From Gemmatimonadales bacterium UBA4718 (GTDB lineage: Bacteria; Gemmatimonadota; Gemmatimonadetes; Gemmatimonadales; Gemmatimonadaceae), in the NCBI GenBank assembly GCA_002404375.1, contig DHJO01000218.1, positions 683 to 7,201 of the forward strand: a stretch of DNA of 6,519 nt, read 5' to 3'. The position numbers and the translations under genes were made by a program. The notes beneath the pieces are model-generated. The model made no database searches and was not told where the DNA came from. It worked only from the letters and a program-made list of their open reading frames with translations. Of the stretch, positions 1-6,093 are shown piece after piece. Numbering within the stretch: the first letter of the stretch is position 1; every line of letters begins with the position of its first letter.

Positions 1-982
1 TGGGATGCAGCCGCGATGCGAAGTTGAAGAAGAGTCCGTCGGCTGACATCGCCTGCAGCATTCTGGGCGCGGAGAGGATGCCGCTGTTGACGAACCCGAT
101 CGTCGACACGATGACGCCGACCCCCATTAGCGCCGCGCCAATCGGCCCCATCACGACGCGCATGGTGTCAGCGGCTGGGGCCACGCTCGCCGCGAGCCCC
201 GCGGGGCCGAGCGCGTTGAGGTAGGCGACATTGGCGAGAACGTACACGGCGACGACGACTGATATCCCGATCCCGAGCGCCTTCGGCAACGTCCTCTCCG
301 GATCGACGATTTCGCTGGCGATGTTGTTGGCGTACTGCCATCCGCCGTACGCGAACAGCACCGGAATGAGCGCGACCCCTAGCGCGCGCACCACGCCGAA
401 CCCTTGAATCGTCTCAGCCGGCGCCGTCGCTTGCGCGCCACCACGCGCCAGGAAAACTCCCACGAAAATGAGCACCGCGAGTGCGGCAAGCTTCAGCACC
501 GTGAAAATGTTCTGGGTGATGCTGCCTGATCTGATCCCGAAGTAGTTCACACCCGCGAGCGTGACGAGCAGCGCAGCAGCGATTGGCTTGACGTAGATCG
601 TAGAGATGTCGAACAGGTCAACGGAGTACCGCGCGAATGTCACCGAGACCGCCGCGATGCCGCCGCTGTTGATTATGAAAAGGAACGTCCACCCGTACAG
701 GAAAGCCGCGAGCGGGCCGAACGTTTCAGTGAGGTAGATATATCCGCCACCCGCCTGCGGACGCCGCGCCCCGAGCTCCGCGAACGCCAGCGCGCCAATT
801 AGCGCTACGCCGCCACCGACGATCCACGCCGTGAGAATGAAGGCCGAGCTATGGACGCGCTGCGCGACGATTGCCGGATTGAGAAAGATCCCCGCGCCGA
901 TGATGCCGCCGATCACGACCATCGTCGTGTCGAATACGCCGAGTCGGCGGAGGTAAAGGGAAGGAGTAACTGTGCTGGCCAT
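1..982 (-). CDS. APC-superfamily amino-acid permease, C-terminus cut by window edge
   Basis: This is an inner-membrane amino-acid transporter of the APC superfamily (LeuT-like fold). Reading the minus strand from ATG at 982 gives about 327 residues with no stop before the window edge. It starts MASTVTPSLYLRRLGVFDTT. TM1 carries the broken-helix signature GGIIGAGIF (residues 25-33), the usual substrate and ion site of this fold. TM6 carries FAYGGWQ (210-216), followed by SEIVDPERTLPKA (223-235), a typical family motif (F-x-Y-GGW ... E-x-x-x-P-x-R-x-x-P-x-A). About eight hydrophobic segments are present out of an expected 12, and the visible end reads ADGLFFNFASRLHP, a common loop after TM8. 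The start is fixed by an in-frame TAA three codons upstream (989-991). No Shine-Dalgarno sequence is visible. The substrate cannot be told from sequence. The family assignment is firm. Confidence 0.93.
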   Translation of the reverse strand, partial: MASTVTPSLYLRRLGVFDTTMVVIGGIIGAGIFLNPAIVAQRVHSSAFILTAWIVGGGVALIGALAFAELGARRPQAGGGYIYLTETFGPLAAFLYGWTFLFIINSGGIAAVSVTFARYSVDLFDISTIYVKPIAAALLVTLAGVNYFGIRSGSITQNIFTVLKLAALAVLIFVGVFLARGGAQATAPAETIQGFGVVRALGVALIPVLFAYGGWQYANNIASEIVDPERTLPKALGIGISVVVAVYVLANVAYLNALGPAGLAASVAPAADTMRVVMGPIGAALMGVGVIVSTIGFVNSGILSAPRMLQAMSADGLFFNFASRLHP

Positions 983-1001
983 TTCAGATTATGCAAATGG
1001 C
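978..1001 (-). promoter_or_regulatory. Dyad with embedded -10-like box over the permease start
   Basis: GCCATTT (978-984) and AAATGGC (995-1001) are perfect 7-bp inverted arms around a 10-nt spacer. The left arm contains the permease start codon (980-982). Read on the minus strand, the spacer and right arm contain CATAAT (993-988), five of six matches to the sigma70 -10 consensus. It lies so close to the ATG that a transcript would begin at or next to the start codon. The -35 candidate TTCCCG (1016-1011, 17-bp spacer) is poor. The dyad could be an operator, a start-codon hairpin, or chance; a 7-bp dyad alone is weak evidence. Confidence 0.33.
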
Positions 1002-1018
1002 TCGGCGATGCGGGAAGG

Positions 1019-1047
1019 CTTAACCGCAACTGTCTTAACTGCAACTG
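1019..1047. repeat. Two-copy 15-bp tandem repeat
   Basis: CTTAACCGCAACTG (1019-1032) is repeated as CTTAACTGCAACTG (1034-1047), with one mismatch in 14 bp and a 15-bp period. The second copy is also the outer end of the long inverted repeat beginning at 1034. The same motif therefore occurs three times within about 220 bp: two direct copies on the left and one inverted copy ending at 1239. Confidence 0.7.
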
Positions 1048-1239
1048 AACTAGTGGTGAGCTGCCAGCTGACCAATGCTGATAGCTGCTAGCCGCAAAAC
1101 GTCGGGACGCCCATCAAAGGCGTGACGCCACAGGCAGTTGATTGTGCTCTGACCCGCGACAGTAACGTCCCGACGTAGTAAGGCTAAACTCTATGAGCTT
1201 GAGAGCTTGCAGCTCACCACTCGTTCAGTTGCAGTTAAG
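1034..1239. repeat. Long imperfect inverted repeat between permease and beta-helix genes
   Basis: The outer arms 1034-1064 and 1209-1239 are reverse complements over 31 bp with a single mismatch (1051 against 1222). Inside them the arms stay related but weaker: by eye about 19 of 32 aligned positions match with a 2-nt gap, including shared AGCT, ATAG and TAGCC blocks. They close with a perfect 11-bp match (1099-1109 with 1166-1176). The centre (1110-1165) is unpaired except for the small dyad GGCGT-G-ACGCC (1119-1129). CTGATAG and CTGCTAG form tandem heptamers at 1078-1091. The right arm overlaps the TAA stop of the upstream beta-helix gene (1235-1237). It encodes no protein. It could be a MITE-like non-autonomous element, a genome-wide intergenic repeat, or a very long 3' hairpin that stops transcription and protects mRNA. 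No convincing flanking target duplication is visible, although both ends contain TTAA. Confidence 0.85.
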
Positions 1240-2734
1240 GAGTGCACGTCCTTGCCGCGTCGTACGCGTTCCTCGACCCATTCGGGATAACTGCTCCGTC
1301 GACGGTAAGCGTATTGCCAAAGCCGGAAGGATGGCTGTACCAGACGTTCTCCCAGGCGATGTCGCCGCCCAGGTTGAGGGTGAAATTGGAGTTCTGTAAG
1401 TAGGGAAAGTTGGTCAGCCCGAGACCCGTCGTGTGGCGGCTCAACGACACCAGCAAATGGTTCTGGCAACTCGACAAGAACGTATTGCCGTGCAGCGTGA
1501 GCTCGATATCGCCCTTGAGAAGGGTATTCCGTACGGGAAAAGCGGCTTCTACGATCATGGCGAACGTGTTGCTCACGAGAAGGTTGTCGCGCGCCTCGAC
1601 TCTCGCCAGGCCTGCGACGTTCGGCGCGCCGTTGCCAATCGCTCCCACGCGAATGCCGACGCCCACCGGTTTCCGCAAATGGTTGCGGACCTCGTTGTTC
1701 ACTATGGACGCCGTAACCGTGGCGGACGCAGGGAGGACGTACTGCTCTACGATCGACGGCACCGGAAGCAGTATCGCTGGGGTGATGAGGATTCCGGGAA
1801 TCCCGCCAGCCAGCAGCCGATTGCCGGTTGCCGCGTAATCGCCGGGGCCCGCGAAGCAGAGGTCACATGTGTCCTCCGTCCCGCTCAGGTGATTGCGGTT
1901 GACACTCGCGCTGCTCGCTCGAAAATCGACGGACTGAGCGAACTCGGCCTCAAAGCGGTTGCCACTCACGAGTAGATCCCGGACACGAAGCGAGAGGATT
2001 GCAACTCCACCGAACGAAGCGTCCACTCCGACGTGTCCTGACTGGAAGACAAAACCCTGGATGATGGCGCCGTTGCCCTGAAATCCGTCGGGGTGAGCGT
2101 TGACGACAACAATCGGCTCGGAAAAAGCATTTTGAGATATGAGGGCTGGGCTGGGGACGATGGTGCTCGCCACTTCCTGGCCTCCCTCCGTCTCGCCCAG
2201 GCCCGTCGCCCGGCCACTCGGATCGATCTGCATTTCCAGTGCGCCCTGGAGCGTCAAATCCGGAACGTCGATCACGAGAGGAAGACGGTCTGCGGCTGGA
2301 TCGGCGCTTTCGCTCACGCTGCCTCTGTAGATCCCCGCTGCCACCACGATGGTGATCCGGCAGGCTGCCGTTGTTTGTTCGTCTCGCGCGACACGTACGG
2401 CACGGGCGGCGGCTATCGCATCCCCAATGCGCCGGAAATGGATGCCGTCGCCGACATCACCGTTGCTCCGGTCGACAACGAATCGCGCGATGTGATCGCC
2501 GTGAGACATGTGAGCATCGCGCGCGGCGGGCGAGATCTCGATGATGTGCGCGGACTGGCCACTCATGTGACACACCATCACTTTGTCATCGCTCGCCGCT
2601 CCATTTCGCGCGCTAGCGGCGATATTCTGGCTTGCTGTGATGGGTACTGTCGGATGCTCGCCTGCGCACGCCATCATTACAAGGCTCAGCACAGCGCTCG
2701 CAAAAAGTGGTGCAACATGGATGGGTAGCTTCAT
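1235..2734 (-). CDS. Exported lipoprotein with CH...HGDH motif and beta-helix-like body
   Basis: The product has 499 residues. The N-terminus is a signal peptide (MKLPIHVAPLFASAVLSLVM) ending at MAC, so Cys23 is the probable lipidated residue; Met rather than Leu at -3 makes the lipobox slightly atypical. Residues 52-81 carry KVMVCHM ... AHMSHGDH, a Cys-His plus HxxHGDH motif found near the N-terminus of many secreted bacterial proteins; C55, H56, H75, H78 and H81 could bind metal, which is inference. From about residue 97 the layout resembles DUF1565/pectate-lyase-like right-handed beta-helices: FRRIGDAIAAA, then ITIVVAAGIYRGSV, then repeated hydrophobic strands with Asn turns (LLVSGNRF, ASIVNNEV, EARDNLLVSNTF, LTLHGNTF). 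I see no recognisable catalytic set, so it may bind or scaffold rather than cleave polysaccharide. The ATG at 2734 is preferred over 2737 because of Shine-Dalgarno spacing. It is divergent from the SARP gene. The stop codon lies in the inverted repeat. Confidence 0.88.
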   Translation of the reverse strand: MKLPIHVAPLFASAVLSLVMMACAGEHPTVPITASQNIAASARNGAASDDKVMVCHMSGQSAHIIEISPAARDAHMSHGDHIARFVVDRSNGDVGDGIHFRRIGDAIAAARAVRVARDEQTTAACRITIVVAAGIYRGSVSESADPAADRLPLVIDVPDLTLQGALEMQIDPSGRATGLGETEGGQEVASTIVPSPALISQNAFSEPIVVVNAHPDGFQGNGAIIQGFVFQSGHVGVDASFGGVAILSLRVRDLLVSGNRFEAEFAQSVDFRASSASVNRNHLSGTEDTCDLCFAGPGDYAATGNRLLAGGIPGILITPAILLPVPSIVEQYVLPASATVTASIVNNEVRNHLRKPVGVGIRVGAIGNGAPNVAGLARVEARDNLLVSNTFAMIVEAAFPVRNTLLKGDIELTLHGNTFLSSCQNHLLVSLSRHTTGLGLTNFPYLQNSNFTLNLGGDIAWENVWYSHPSGFGNTLTVDGAVIPNGSRNAYDAARTCTP

Positions 2735-2738
2735 CATT

Positions 2739-2743
2739 CCCTC
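2739..2743 (-). promoter_or_regulatory. Shine-Dalgarno that decides the beta-helix gene start
   Basis: The minus strand reads GAGGG, then A, then ATGATG. Only one nucleotide separates GAGGG from the first ATG (2737), but four separate it from the second (2734). Normal spacing therefore favours the second ATG, shortening the protein by one residue. Confidence 0.6.
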
Positions 2744-2772
2744 GTGGTCGAACGGCGGACGGCGGTGCTGCG

Positions 2773-2803
2773 AGTGGCAGCGGTGTTGTCGCCAAGTGGC
2801 GGC
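2773..2803. repeat. Direct repeats 22 bp apart in the divergent control region
   Basis: AGTGGCAGC (2773-2781) and AGTGGCGGC (2795-2803) match 8/9 at exactly 22 bp, two helical turns. A half-matching copy, TGTTGTCGC (2784-2792), lies at the intermediate 11-bp step. CGGCGGA and CGGCGGT are tandem heptamers just to the left (2753-2766). SARP regulators are known to bind short direct repeats spaced 11 or 22 bp, so this is a possible operator for the adjacent SARP gene. The region is G-rich and low in complexity, so chance is a real alternative. Confidence 0.35.
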
Positions 2804-2806
2804 ACG

Positions 2807-2835
2807 ATACGAGGCCCCCGTCCTTGAATCGTCAA
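2807..2835 (-). promoter_or_regulatory. Candidate sigma70 promoter of the beta-helix lipoprotein gene
   Basis: The minus strand has TTGACG (2835-2830, 5/6 to the -35 consensus), a 17-bp spacer, and TCGTAT (2812-2807, only 3/6 to the -10 consensus). Transcription would start near 2800, giving a leader of about 65 nt. The direct repeats at 2773-2803 would lie at and just after that start. The -35 and spacing are good and the -10 is poor. Confidence 0.3.
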
Positions 2836-2859
2836 CTTTCTGTCACCTCTGTCGGTTTC

Positions 2860-2883
2860 ATGTTCTTCGAGTGCGCTCAGTGA
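2860..2883 (+). CDS. Possible 7-residue leader ORF coupled to the SARP start
   Basis: ATG at 2860 opens a seven-codon frame, MFFECAQ, whose TGA stop (2881-2883) overlaps the proposed GTG start of the SARP gene (2880-2882) in a GTGA arrangement. Such overlaps are typical of translational coupling. No clear Shine-Dalgarno precedes 2860, and an ORF this short is expected by chance, so it is recorded as a possibility only. Confidence 0.15.
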   Translation: MFFECAQ

Positions 2884-4907
2884 CCCAGACTCCGACATCG
2901 CGAGTCCACCTTCAGGCCCTCGGCCCTGTGAGCGTCGTCCGGACGGACGGCGTGTCGACGCCGCTCCTTACTCAGCCGCGACGCCTGGCCGTACTCGCGT
3001 ATCTGGTGCTAGCCCGTCCGAGGGGACTCCATTCGCGAGACACGCTCGTCGCGCTGCTTTGGCCGGAGGCCGACCAGGCAAGCGGGCGCCACGCATTGCG
3101 CAATGCCTTGCACGCTATTCGACAGGCATTGGGTGAGGTCATCGTCACCGCCGGTGACGAGCAGGTGGGCCTGAATCGAGACCTCATTTCGTGCGACGCG
3201 ATTGCGCTGGAGTCGGACCTTGCCGCAGCACGGTTGGCGGAGGGCCTCACCCGGTACGGTGGCGAGTTGCTGCAAGGCTTTCATGTCGCGGAGGCGCCGG
3301 AATTTGAGCGGTGGCTCGACGGGGAGCGGAGCCACTTCCACGAGTCGGTATTTCGGGCCGCGGTTTCGTGCGCGGAGAAGTGCCGCGCTCTTGGTGACGT
3401 CGAAGGTGCGCTCTTTGCCGCGCGTCGAGCTAGCGCGTTGGCGCCGGACGATGAAGCTTCGTTGCGCAGATTGATGGAGATCTTAGCGCTGATGGGAGAC
3501 CGCTCCGGAGCGCTTCGCGAGTACGACCGATTCGCCGCGCGCGCACTAGAGGACTACGGTGTCCAGCCTGACGCGGAGACTTTGGAGCTTGCGCATGCGC
3601 TCCGTGCTCCTTCCGCTCCATCGACTGGTGAACCCCACCACGTGAGGGCCCGTGTCGACGCGCTCTCGACAGATTCCGTGGGCAAAGACGATCTGACGTC
3701 GGAGCTCGCCGAAACAGCTGCACCAGAGGATCGTGCCGGCAAGAGACAACAGCGTATCGTGGCTGGAGGGATTCTCACTCTCGCTGTGATGATGTTGACG
3801 ATAATCGGTCTGCGGTCGGGGCCGTTGGCGCACGCCAGCAACACGAGATCGCCGGCTGTCTCGACCCACAACCCGTCGCTGGGCCCGGCCTCCCGTCTAC
3901 CGGAAAAGTACCGCGCGGATACAGCGCTTCTGCGGCGCTACCTGGTGGCCGAAACAGAGTTGGAGTTTGCTAGCCCCACGGCCGCACGCACCTCCTTCCA
4001 GCGGCTCGCCGATGAAGCGCCGCTTTATGCGCCGGCGTGGGCCGGGCTCGGCTTCGCGCTGTTCGAATCGGCGTTCGACGAAGTGCCTCCGAGCGACGCC
4101 CTGCCGCGCGCCGTGGCCGCCGCGAACCGGGCGCTCGCGTTGGACAGCACGCTCGTCGAGGCGCAGAGCACGTTGATTGCCAACGCGATGTTTGGCCGTT
4201 GGGATCTTCCGGATGCGAAACGGCGTCTCGATGCCGCGCTTGCACGATATCCCAACGATCCGGAGCTGAACAATCTTCTCGCGACGTGGCATCGCTGGCG
4301 TGGGGAGGTCGACGTTGCCGTTCGGCTGAAGCAGCACGCCCTGGCGATCGACCCACTCTCGCCACGCTTCGCGAATCAGGTTGGCTGGAGCCTGTACCTC
4401 GCACATCGATGTGGGGAGGCCGCAGAGGTCTTCAGCCGCATCGCAGTAGACAGGCGCGCACAAGTTTATGCGAATCTGACTCAGTACTCTTCCCTCAAGT
4501 GTCTTGGAAAGATGGACGAGGCCACCGCTGCATTGCGCGAATCCTTGCTCGGGACGGGCGACACGGCGTTGGCGAAATTGCTGGAGCCTCCCCTTTCGCC
4601 GGCTCGCCGAGATTCGGCTCTCCGCGCCGTGTTCCGCGCACGACTCAACCGGCATTTCGTCGAGAGATCTCGGCGCTGGCTCCCGTCAGCCGACGCCATG
4701 GTTCAGTACGCCGAACTGGGGCAGCGTGACTCGACGCTGGTGTGGCTGGACTCCATGTACGTCGAGCGCGCCATGATACTCCACATCGTGCCGTTCGACC
4801 CGATGATGGATTTTCTCAGAGATGATCCGAGGTTCCAGAAATTCCTGCTTCGGCTTCCCTGGAATCCCAAGGCGGCGACAACGCAATCTCTGCGGCGGGC
4901 TCGTTAG
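2880..4907 (+). CDS. Membrane-anchored SARP/BTAD transcription factor with periplasmic TPR domain
   Basis: This is a 675-residue regulator, counted from GTG at 2880. Residues ~8-103 form an OmpR-like winged helix of SARP type: LQALGPVSVV, RRLAVLAYLVL, then HALRNALHAIRQALG (71-85) as the likely recognition helix. Residues ~110-242 are a bacterial transcriptional activator domain (BTAD), ending EYDRFAARALEDYGVQPD. A linker with the basic patch RAGKRQQR precedes a single hydrophobic helix (293-311), predicting the N-terminus in the cytoplasm. Residues ~345-560 contain TPR-like repeats (APAWAGLGFALFESAF, AAANRALALDSTLVEAQ, VRLKQHALAIDPLSPRFA), and the tail FDPMMDFLRDDPRF is common in such proteins. 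The topology parallels CadC/ToxR one-component sensors. The start is uncertain: the frame stays open back to ATG 2583, but that would overlap the divergent gene by about 150 bp and add no domain. GTG 2871 is an alternative, and no strong Shine-Dalgarno is visible. Confidence 0.9.
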   Translation: MTQTPTSRVHLQALGPVSVVRTDGVSTPLLTQPRRLAVLAYLVLARPRGLHSRDTLVALLWPEADQASGRHALRNALHAIRQALGEVIVTAGDEQVGLNRDLISCDAIALESDLAAARLAEGLTRYGGELLQGFHVAEAPEFERWLDGERSHFHESVFRAAVSCAEKCRALGDVEGALFAARRASALAPDDEASLRRLMEILALMGDRSGALREYDRFAARALEDYGVQPDAETLELAHALRAPSAPSTGEPHHVRARVDALSTDSVGKDDLTSELAETAAPEDRAGKRQQRIVAGGILTLAVMMLTIIGLRSGPLAHASNTRSPAVSTHNPSLGPASRLPEKYRADTALLRRYLVAETELEFASPTAARTSFQRLADEAPLYAPAWAGLGFALFESAFDEVPPSDALPRAVAAANRALALDSTLVEAQSTLIANAMFGRWDLPDAKRRLDAALARYPNDPELNNLLATWHRWRGEVDVAVRLKQHALAIDPLSPRFANQVGWSLYLAHRCGEAAEVFSRIAVDRRAQVYANLTQYSSLKCLGKMDEATAALRESLLGTGDTALAKLLEPPLSPARRDSALRAVFRARLNRHFVERSRRWLPSADAMVQYAELGQRDSTLVWLDSMYVERAMILHIVPFDPMMDFLRDDPRFQKFLLRLPWNPKAATTQSLRRAR

Positions 4908-4921
4908 TCACCGTCAACGAG
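4900..4921. terminator. Small dyad spanning the convergent 3' ends
   Basis: CTCGTT (4900-4905) and AACGAG (4916-4921) are perfect inverted arms around a 10-nt loop. The dyad contains both stop codons (TAG 4905-4907 plus, TGA 4916-4914 minus) and the 6-bp gap between the genes. It could form a weak bidirectional hairpin, but there is no T-run on either side, and six base pairs with a 10-nt loop is modest. Confidence 0.25.
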
Positions 4922-5999
4922 AGCAGGACACACTTCGGTCCCATACACCGGGCGCGGACGTCAGCTGGGCGAGGCCGGTCCCGTCAGCCCGTACTACCCA
5001 AAGGTGCCCGACCAGCTGGCTCTCGGGAACGGTGAAGACGAGCCGCGAGCCGTCCGGCATCCAGCAAAGCGAAAAATTGTTCAAGCCGGCCCATCCGCCA
5101 TAGACCTGCGCACCTGAAGCCGACCCGGTCGCGAGGGTCGTGACGTTAATGCCGTCTGCATTCATCACCTTCACCGCGACGTCGAGTAAAGTGTAACTAG
5201 TCGCTGAATCCGACGTCGTTTCGACGAATGCGAGGCGCGTTCCGTCGGGGGACCATGCTGGTGAGAGGACGTTGGGCCAGTGTCGTCGATCATTCCGCGA
5301 TGGCACATAGGACGCCAAGAGCGTCCCGTTCGACGAAAGGACGTCAATCTCGGCCTCGAGGCAAGCGAACGCCAACGTGCCCTGAGTCGAAACGGCAACG
5401 CGCGCGTAGTTGTCGATCATGATCGGACAGGTAACCGAGCCTCCTGTACCAATTGTAAAGTTCGTCAGCTGCATCTGGTCCCCGGGATTGGCCACCGGCG
5501 ACTGCGAATAGACGTTGAAAACAAAGCTGTTGCTGACTCCTCCGGCCACCACGACCTTCGCCCCGTTAGGAGTCCACGAAGGTGGACCCTCTTCCAGTGC
5601 GAAATGCGTTGCGTGCTGGACGCCAGTCCCGTCGAGATTCGCTACGTACACGTCGAAGAACGTGTTGTCGGAGTTTGCGGTGTATGCGACCCGCCGACCG
5701 TCCGGAGAAACAGCGGCGCCATATTCCGCCTCATTGTCAAAGAAATGTGCCGAACTCACTGTGGTCGGATCGATGACATAAATGGCACCGTAGCCGTCCG
5801 CGCTGATCCGCTCGAACGCGACCTTTCCCGAACCCAGGAGCGCGTAGGGAACTGATTCGAGGGGCGGAACAACCGGCAGAGGAAACGTCGGACCATCGGA
5901 GGACGAGCCGCAACCGAGCAGTCCCCCCAACAGCGCAACCGAGGCGACGAGGTCTCGATCCACTCGACTACCGGTAAAGAGACTGATTAGGTGTTTCAT
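4914..5999 (-). CDS. TolB-like beta-propeller (PD40) lipoprotein
   Basis: The product has 361 residues and is probably anchored in the outer membrane or on the surface. A basic N-terminus (MKHLISLFTGSRVDRD) and hydrophobic stretch lead to a textbook lipobox, LLGC, with Cys30 as the lipid site, followed by a Ser/Pro-rich linker. The rest is a WD40/PD40-type propeller. Blade motifs are SPDGRRVAYT (98-107), TPNGAKVVVA (143-152), SPDGTRLAFV (250-259) and MPDGSRLVFT (314-323), with strands ending NLDGTG (121-126) and RADGTG (337-342). Four downstream cysteines (191, 213, 312, 359) could pair outside the cytoplasm. No enzymatic motif is seen; binding or scaffolding is likely, but the ligand is unknown. 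It is not tolB itself: no Tol-Pal neighbours are visible and it is a lipoprotein. ATG 5999 is chosen over 6041 because of the Shine-Dalgarno at 6005-6009 and because the signal peptide then begins normally. It converges on the SARP gene. Confidence 0.88.
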   Translation of the reverse strand: MKHLISLFTGSRVDRDLVASVALLGGLLGCGSSSDGPTFPLPVVPPLESVPYALLGSGKVAFERISADGYGAIYVIDPTTVSSAHFFDNEAEYGAAVSPDGRRVAYTANSDNTFFDVYVANLDGTGVQHATHFALEEGPPSWTPNGAKVVVAGGVSNSFVFNVYSQSPVANPGDQMQLTNFTIGTGGSVTCPIMIDNYARVAVSTQGTLAFACLEAEIDVLSSNGTLLASYVPSRNDRRHWPNVLSPAWSPDGTRLAFVETTSDSATSYTLLDVAVKVMNADGINVTTLATGSASGAQVYGGWAGLNNFSLCWMPDGSRLVFTVPESQLVGHLWVVRADGTGLAQLTSAPGVWDRSVSCSR

Positions 6000-6004
6000 T
6001 GCGA

Positions 6005-6009
6005 CCTCC
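6005..6009 (-). promoter_or_regulatory. Shine-Dalgarno fixing the propeller gene start
   Basis: The minus strand reads GGAGG, five nucleotides (TCGCA), then ATG at 5999. This is near-ideal spacing and strength. It rules out the in-frame ATG at 6041, which would add 14 polar residues ahead of the signal peptide. Confidence 0.85.
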
Positions 6010-6061
6010 GTGAGGGTGCACGAGTGGCTGCGAATGAGCATAGTGCGCCCGAAGAGGTCTG

Positions 6062-6090
6062 CGTTCCATACGTCATCAGACGTAGGAACG
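6062..6090 (-). terminator. Strong hairpin just after the thioredoxin/TPR gene
   Basis: CGTTCC-A-TACGTC (6062-6074) pairs with GACGTAGGAACG (6079-6090): a 12-bp stem with one bulged A and the 4-nt loop ATCA. It begins 3 nt beyond the stop codon of the upstream minus-strand gene (TAG, 6096-6094), the usual place for a terminator. The minus-strand sequence after the stem (CAGACCTCTTCGG) has no T-run, so it is not a canonical intrinsic terminator; it may still pause polymerase, act with Rho, or protect the mRNA 3' end. Between it and the propeller Shine-Dalgarno (6010-6061) I see no convincing promoter: TATGCT is present on the minus strand but lacks a -35. Confidence 0.55.
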
Positions 6091-6093
6091 TCC

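Noticed and set aside
1034..1239. CRISPR array or structured RNA gene
   Set aside because: There are only two long copies, in inverted orientation, with no regular spacers. I recognise no known RNA family.
1433..1975. 180-residue plus-strand reading frame
   Set aside because: It lies wholly inside the lipoprotein gene on the other strand, has a skewed Arg/His-rich composition, and shows no recognisable domain.
2093..2728. 211-residue plus-strand reading frame
   Set aside because: It is antisense to the N-terminal half of the lipoprotein gene and has no family features.
2583..2879. Extending the SARP gene back to ATG 2583
   Set aside because: The extra 99 residues are Cys/Arg-rich without a domain, overlap the well-supported divergent lipoprotein gene, and run through its start and control region. 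The winged helix begins only after 2880.
3897..4729. 252-residue minus-strand and 230-residue plus-strand frames
   Set aside because: Both are alternative frames of the TPR part of the SARP gene, very Arg-rich as expected for shadows in GC-rich DNA.
5280..5855. 191-residue plus-strand reading frame
   Set aside because: It is antisense to the propeller gene, whose lipobox and repeated PD40 motifs leave no doubt about the true strand.
6000..6041. Upstream ATG at 6041 for the propeller lipoprotein
   Set aside because: It adds a polar stretch before the signal peptide, whereas ATG 5999 has a GGAGG at ideal spacing.
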